From: Planctomycetaceae bacterium
GTDB lineage: Bacteria; Planctomycetota; Planctomycetia; Planctomycetales; Planctomycetaceae
Direction: 5' to 3'
Assembly (NCBI GenBank): GCA_016795145.1
Contig: JAEUII010000040.1
Coordinates: forward strand, 1-32,953
Length of the DNA: 32,953 nucleotides
Shown: piece after piece, positions 30,798 to 32,953 of the stretch
Numbering within the stretch: the first letter of the stretch is position 1
How the letters are laid out: every line of letters begins with the position of its first letter
Made by a program: the position numbers and the translations under genes
Notes under the pieces: model-generated
Database searches by the model: none
Seen by the model: the letters and a program-made list of their open reading frames with translations, nothing else
What the model was told of the DNA's origin: nothing

Positions 30798-32546
30798 CTA
30801 ATCCTTCCTGGACGCGGACGTCACCGTCAACCAGTCAACTTGCTCGCTGGCGGGATTCACGATCCCGATTTTGCGAGGAAAAACGGTCGAGTTCTGGTCT
30901 TCCCAGCCTTCAAAGAGAAGCCGAATTTCGTCCGTGCCCGAGGCGTATTCCAGGTCCAGTCCGACCGGCAGAGGATTCACGCCGTCGAAATACCAGCGGG
31001 CCGTTCGAGTTCCTTCGCGAGTCAGAAGGATCATCCACGTGTTGCCGGTCGGCAAATGAAGGGTCGAGCCGGCTGCCTGGAGTTCCGTGAAGGCAGTATT
31101 CGAACCACTCAACAGTCGGCGAATCTGCCCCATGGCTACCAACAGGCCTGGATAAAGCGGAGACTCCTCCTTGGCCTGGGGATCCGCCATTTTCTGAAGC
31201 CAGACGTCATCCCCCATCCGAAGTCCCACCGTCTCGGCCCCCAGAGCAAGCTCGCCCTTCACAGGCAGTGTTCCCTGAAGCCCATCGAATTTGACCTGCC
31301 ACGCAACCGAGGCATCGCCAAACGTTCCGACACGCTGTTTGAGAGGTTCCAGAAGTTCCTTCTGTCGCTTCTGGTTGTAGAAGTAGTTTGCATACCCCTC
31401 GCGTTCAACAAACAGAGCCTGCACTTCCTTAGACAGATCGTCTGCGCCTTCGAGTTTCGACTTCTCCTGTTCATCCTGTTCTTCTGGATCCTGATTCGGC
31501 CGTCGCGGCTGGCGTTCTTCCGGCAGCTGCGGCGCACTGGTGAAACCGTGCAGCGGCGTCAGTCGAATGGTCGCCGAATGAAGGCCTTCCTTGTCTCGCC
31601 ACGTTAGCGGAACTCGACTGCCATCCGGATAAATCCCAAGGACATTCTGAAAGTCGTTAGCCGACGTCGGGATTCGTCCGGCGAAGGAAACAATCTGTGC
31701 CCTCGGACGCAGGCCACGTCGCCAAGCTTCAGAGATCTCAGAAACCTGAGCGACAATGATCTCACCATCAGGTGATGTTTCCACAGTGAAGTCAGCCTGA
31801 CCATGATCGACGATCAAACCGCATTTCAGATGGTCGACAAACTTCAAAACCTGATTGACCGAAATCGCATAAGCCGCGCCGGAGTTCACTCGGCCTCGTT
31901 TCTCAAACGAAGCGCGGCCGTTGATCCCGATCCAGTTTCCATCAATATCAAACAAAGGACCGCCGGAGTTTCCTGGATTGATCGATGCATCGATCTGGAT
32001 GCAGTCGGTGTACTCAAGAAAGGTGTTGGCTGGATACTGATAGCGTCGCACACCGCTCACAATTCCATACGTGACCGTCGGCGAAAAGTCAGCGGCCAGC
32101 AGGAACGGGTTTCCCAGCGCCATCACCTCATCACCGACTCGCACATGATCACTGTTACCCGCTGTGCATGCCGAGAAGTCTTTGCGGCCCTGAAGCTGAA
32201 TCAGTGCCACGTCACCTGTAGGATCAATCCCAACAATCACAGCATCATAAACGCGACCATCATTCAAACCGCACTTCATGAAGTCGCCGGAACCGGACGT
32301 CACGTGGTAGTTGCTGATCGCGTATCCATCCTGGGAAATCAAAACACCGGAACCACCACCTTCACCACTTGGCGCCATGACGCAAACAACACTCGGCGCG
32401 ATCCGTTCAACAACCCCGACCCTCGCCGATTCTCTGTTCAGGACAGATTCCTGAGCATCCAGCTGCATCGCGTCGCCACAAACAGCCGCAAACACTCCCG
32501 CGACAATCAGCCACCGGTAACCCAGCCAAGACTCTAACCGTCCCAT
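30798..32546 (-). CDS. HtrA/DegP-like trypsin-type serine protease with long C-terminal extension
   Basis: The 582-residue product is a periplasmic or surface protease. An N-terminal hydrophobic segment (about 10-30) is a signal peptide. The protease domain (about 35-250) has the triad His81 (SNYHVT), Asp112 (TGDVALIQL) and Ser194 (GNSGGPLF), with the family's SINPGNSGGPL segment intact. A PDZ-like domain (about 262-345) follows. Then a charged linker (about 349-380, Pro/Glu/Gln/Lys-rich) leads to a C-terminal region of about 200 residues that I do not recognise and that resembles no usual second PDZ. ATG 32546 is the start. The unrecognised region is beta-rich, with stretches such as LRMGDDVWLQ and GTRTARWYFDGVNP, and may be a substrate-binding domain. 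The gene stands 345 nt upstream of the EF-hand gene. Confidence 0.9.
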   Translation of the reverse strand: MGRLESWLGYRWLIVAGVFAAVCGDAMQLDAQESVLNRESARVGVVERIAPSVVCVMAPSGEGGGSGVLISQDGYAISNYHVTSGSGDFMKCGLNDGRVYDAVIVGIDPTGDVALIQLQGRKDFSACTAGNSDHVRVGDEVMALGNPFLLAADFSPTVTYGIVSGVRRYQYPANTFLEYTDCIQIDASINPGNSGGPLFDIDGNWIGINGRASFEKRGRVNSGAAYAISVNQVLKFVDHLKCGLIVDHGQADFTVETSPDGEIIVAQVSEISEAWRRGLRPRAQIVSFAGRIPTSANDFQNVLGIYPDGSRVPLTWRDKEGLHSATIRLTPLHGFTSAPQLPEERQPRRPNQDPEEQDEQEKSKLEGADDLSKEVQALFVEREGYANYFYNQKRQKELLEPLKQRVGTFGDASVAWQVKFDGLQGTLPVKGELALGAETVGLRMGDDVWLQKMADPQAKEESPLYPGLLVAMGQIRRLLSGSNTAFTELQAAGSTLHLPTGNTWMILLTREGTRTARWYFDGVNPLPVGLDLEYASGTDEIRLLFEGWEDQNSTVFPRKIGIVNPASEQVDWLTVTSASRKD

Positions 32547-32634
32547 ACCACCATTCCTCAGTCAAAACGCATCAGCCCATGCCCGTAGTCTACCGAGAGA
32601 ATCCAGAATTGCTCGCGCTCCGCTCCTAACTCCC

Positions 32635-32665
32635 GGTGCCATGCACCTTGACACTGGAATCCAGT
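32635..32665. repeat. Two hairpins upstream of the Y1 transposase gene
   Basis: GGTGC-CAT-GCACC (32635-32647) and ACTGGA-A-TCCAGT (32653-32665) are short perfect palindromes just before the transposase gene. The second overlaps the possible promoter. Such hairpins are common recognition structures at the ends of Y1 elements, but this is an inference. Confidence 0.45.
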
Positions 32666-32676
32666 CTTTTTACTGT
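32648..32676 (+). promoter_or_regulatory. Possible promoter of the Y1 transposase gene
   Basis: A perfect -35 TTGACA (32648-32653) is followed after 17 nt by TACTGT (32671-32676, three of six to the -10 consensus). An AGGAG site (32703-32707) precedes the start codon. Confidence 0.4.
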
Positions 32677-32714
32677 TCGTTTTTCACCTCGATCACCACA
32701 ACAGGAGCCGCACC

Positions 32715-32953
32715 ATGCCACGCGTGAACCGCAAAGAGATCGTTGCCGACGGGGAAATTCAGGTCTTCCATGCAATCAGCCGCTGCGTCCGCCGGACGCA
32801 CCTCTGCGGCAGAGACAGACGAACTCGAAGAGACTTTTCGCATCGCAAAGAGTGGATTCGCCAGCGGCTCGAGTTCCTGGCCGGTGTGTTCGGGATCGAA
32901 ATCCTGGGCTTTGCGGTAATGAGCAACCACCTGCACCTGGTCTTAAGAACTCG
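32715..32953 (+). CDS. Y1 (HUH) tyrosine transposase of the IS200/RAYT-like type, N-terminal part
   Basis: The gene starts at ATG 32715, seven bases after AGGAG, and runs off the window end with 79 codons in view. No stop falls inside the window, so the rest lies outside. The N-terminus begins MPRVNRKEIV and continues VFHAISRCVRRTHLCG, EWIRQRLEFLAGVFG and IEILGFAVMSNHLHLVLRT. That matches large planctomycete proteins with a Y1_Tnp domain, and the H72-x-H74 metal motif is visible. The catalytic Tyr would be downstream, outside the window. Y1 enzymes cut and rejoin single-stranded DNA at hairpins. Those linked to REP repeats are called RAYTs. Whether this one is a RAYT cannot be told from the N-terminus. 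Confidence 0.85.
   Translation, partial: MPRVNRKEIVADGEIQVFHAISRCVRRTHLCGRDRRTRRDFSHRKEWIRQRLEFLAGVFGIEILGFAVMSNHLHLVLRT

Noticed and set aside
30633..31607. Open frame on the plus strand over the HtrA-like gene
   Set aside because: No start context or family features, and it lies antisense to a clear protease gene.

Overview
The window looks like chromosomal DNA from a planctomycete of the Planctomycetaceae type. I infer this from gene content, not a database match. The clearest markers are a 941-residue secreted protein with planctomycete-type cytochrome c, DUF1549 and DUF1553 domains, a secreted protein with seven EF-hand loops, a Ser/Thr kinase with a Met/Pro/Gln-rich tail, and a cupredoxin-like secreted protein. 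lpxD and lpxI show lipid A synthesis and hence a Gram-negative envelope. Many starts are TTG or GTG, or have weak Shine-Dalgarno sites.

Layout. 1-480: tandem composite repeat with REP-like palindromes. 581-2726 (+): lpxD and lpxI, followed by an inverted copy of the repeat (2735-2980), so the pair lies between inverted repeats. 3224-4246 (+): exported protein of unknown function. 4349-11067 (-): an iron-sulfur block, in transcription order sufR-like repressor, nuoB, sufC, sufB, a secreted cupredoxin-like gene, sufD, a Rieske ferredoxin and a sufT-like MIP18-family gene. It lacks sufS and sufU/sufE. A palindrome overlaps a possible promoter upstream of the repressor. 11299-14501 (-): xseA, an rlmB-like methyltransferase gene and an M42 peptidase gene. 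14502-14990: intergenic region with a second REP-like subfamily. 14991-17816 (+): the large planctomycete cytochrome protein. 17893-18416 (-): toxin-antitoxin pair. 18577-18643: perfect 28-bp inverted repeat. 18664-20536 (-): yjdM/phnA and a GT4 glycosyltransferase. 21048-21887 (+): ParA-type ATPase without ParB. 21945-25986 (-): cation diffusion facilitator, halogenase-like flavoprotein, and a secreted thioredoxin-fold protein without a CxxC motif. 26487-28076 (+): Ser/Thr kinase. 28375-29349 (+): accA, ending at a bidirectional terminator. 29457-32546 (-): EF-hand protein and an HtrA-like protease. 32715 to the window edge (+): start of a Y1 (HUH) tyrosine transposase gene cut by the window end.

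The functional themes are envelope and lipid synthesis (lpxD, lpxI, accA), Fe-S assembly with Fe-S clients (suf genes, nuoB, Rieske), the periplasmic or surface compartment (cytochrome protein, EF-hand protein, HtrA, cupredoxin, thioredoxin-fold protein) and genome dynamics. For the last theme, two subfamilies of GTAG-headed palindromes occur in the same window as a Y1 transposase gene. That combination is known from REP/RAYT systems, and I consider it the most interesting feature, together with the unusual suf operon.
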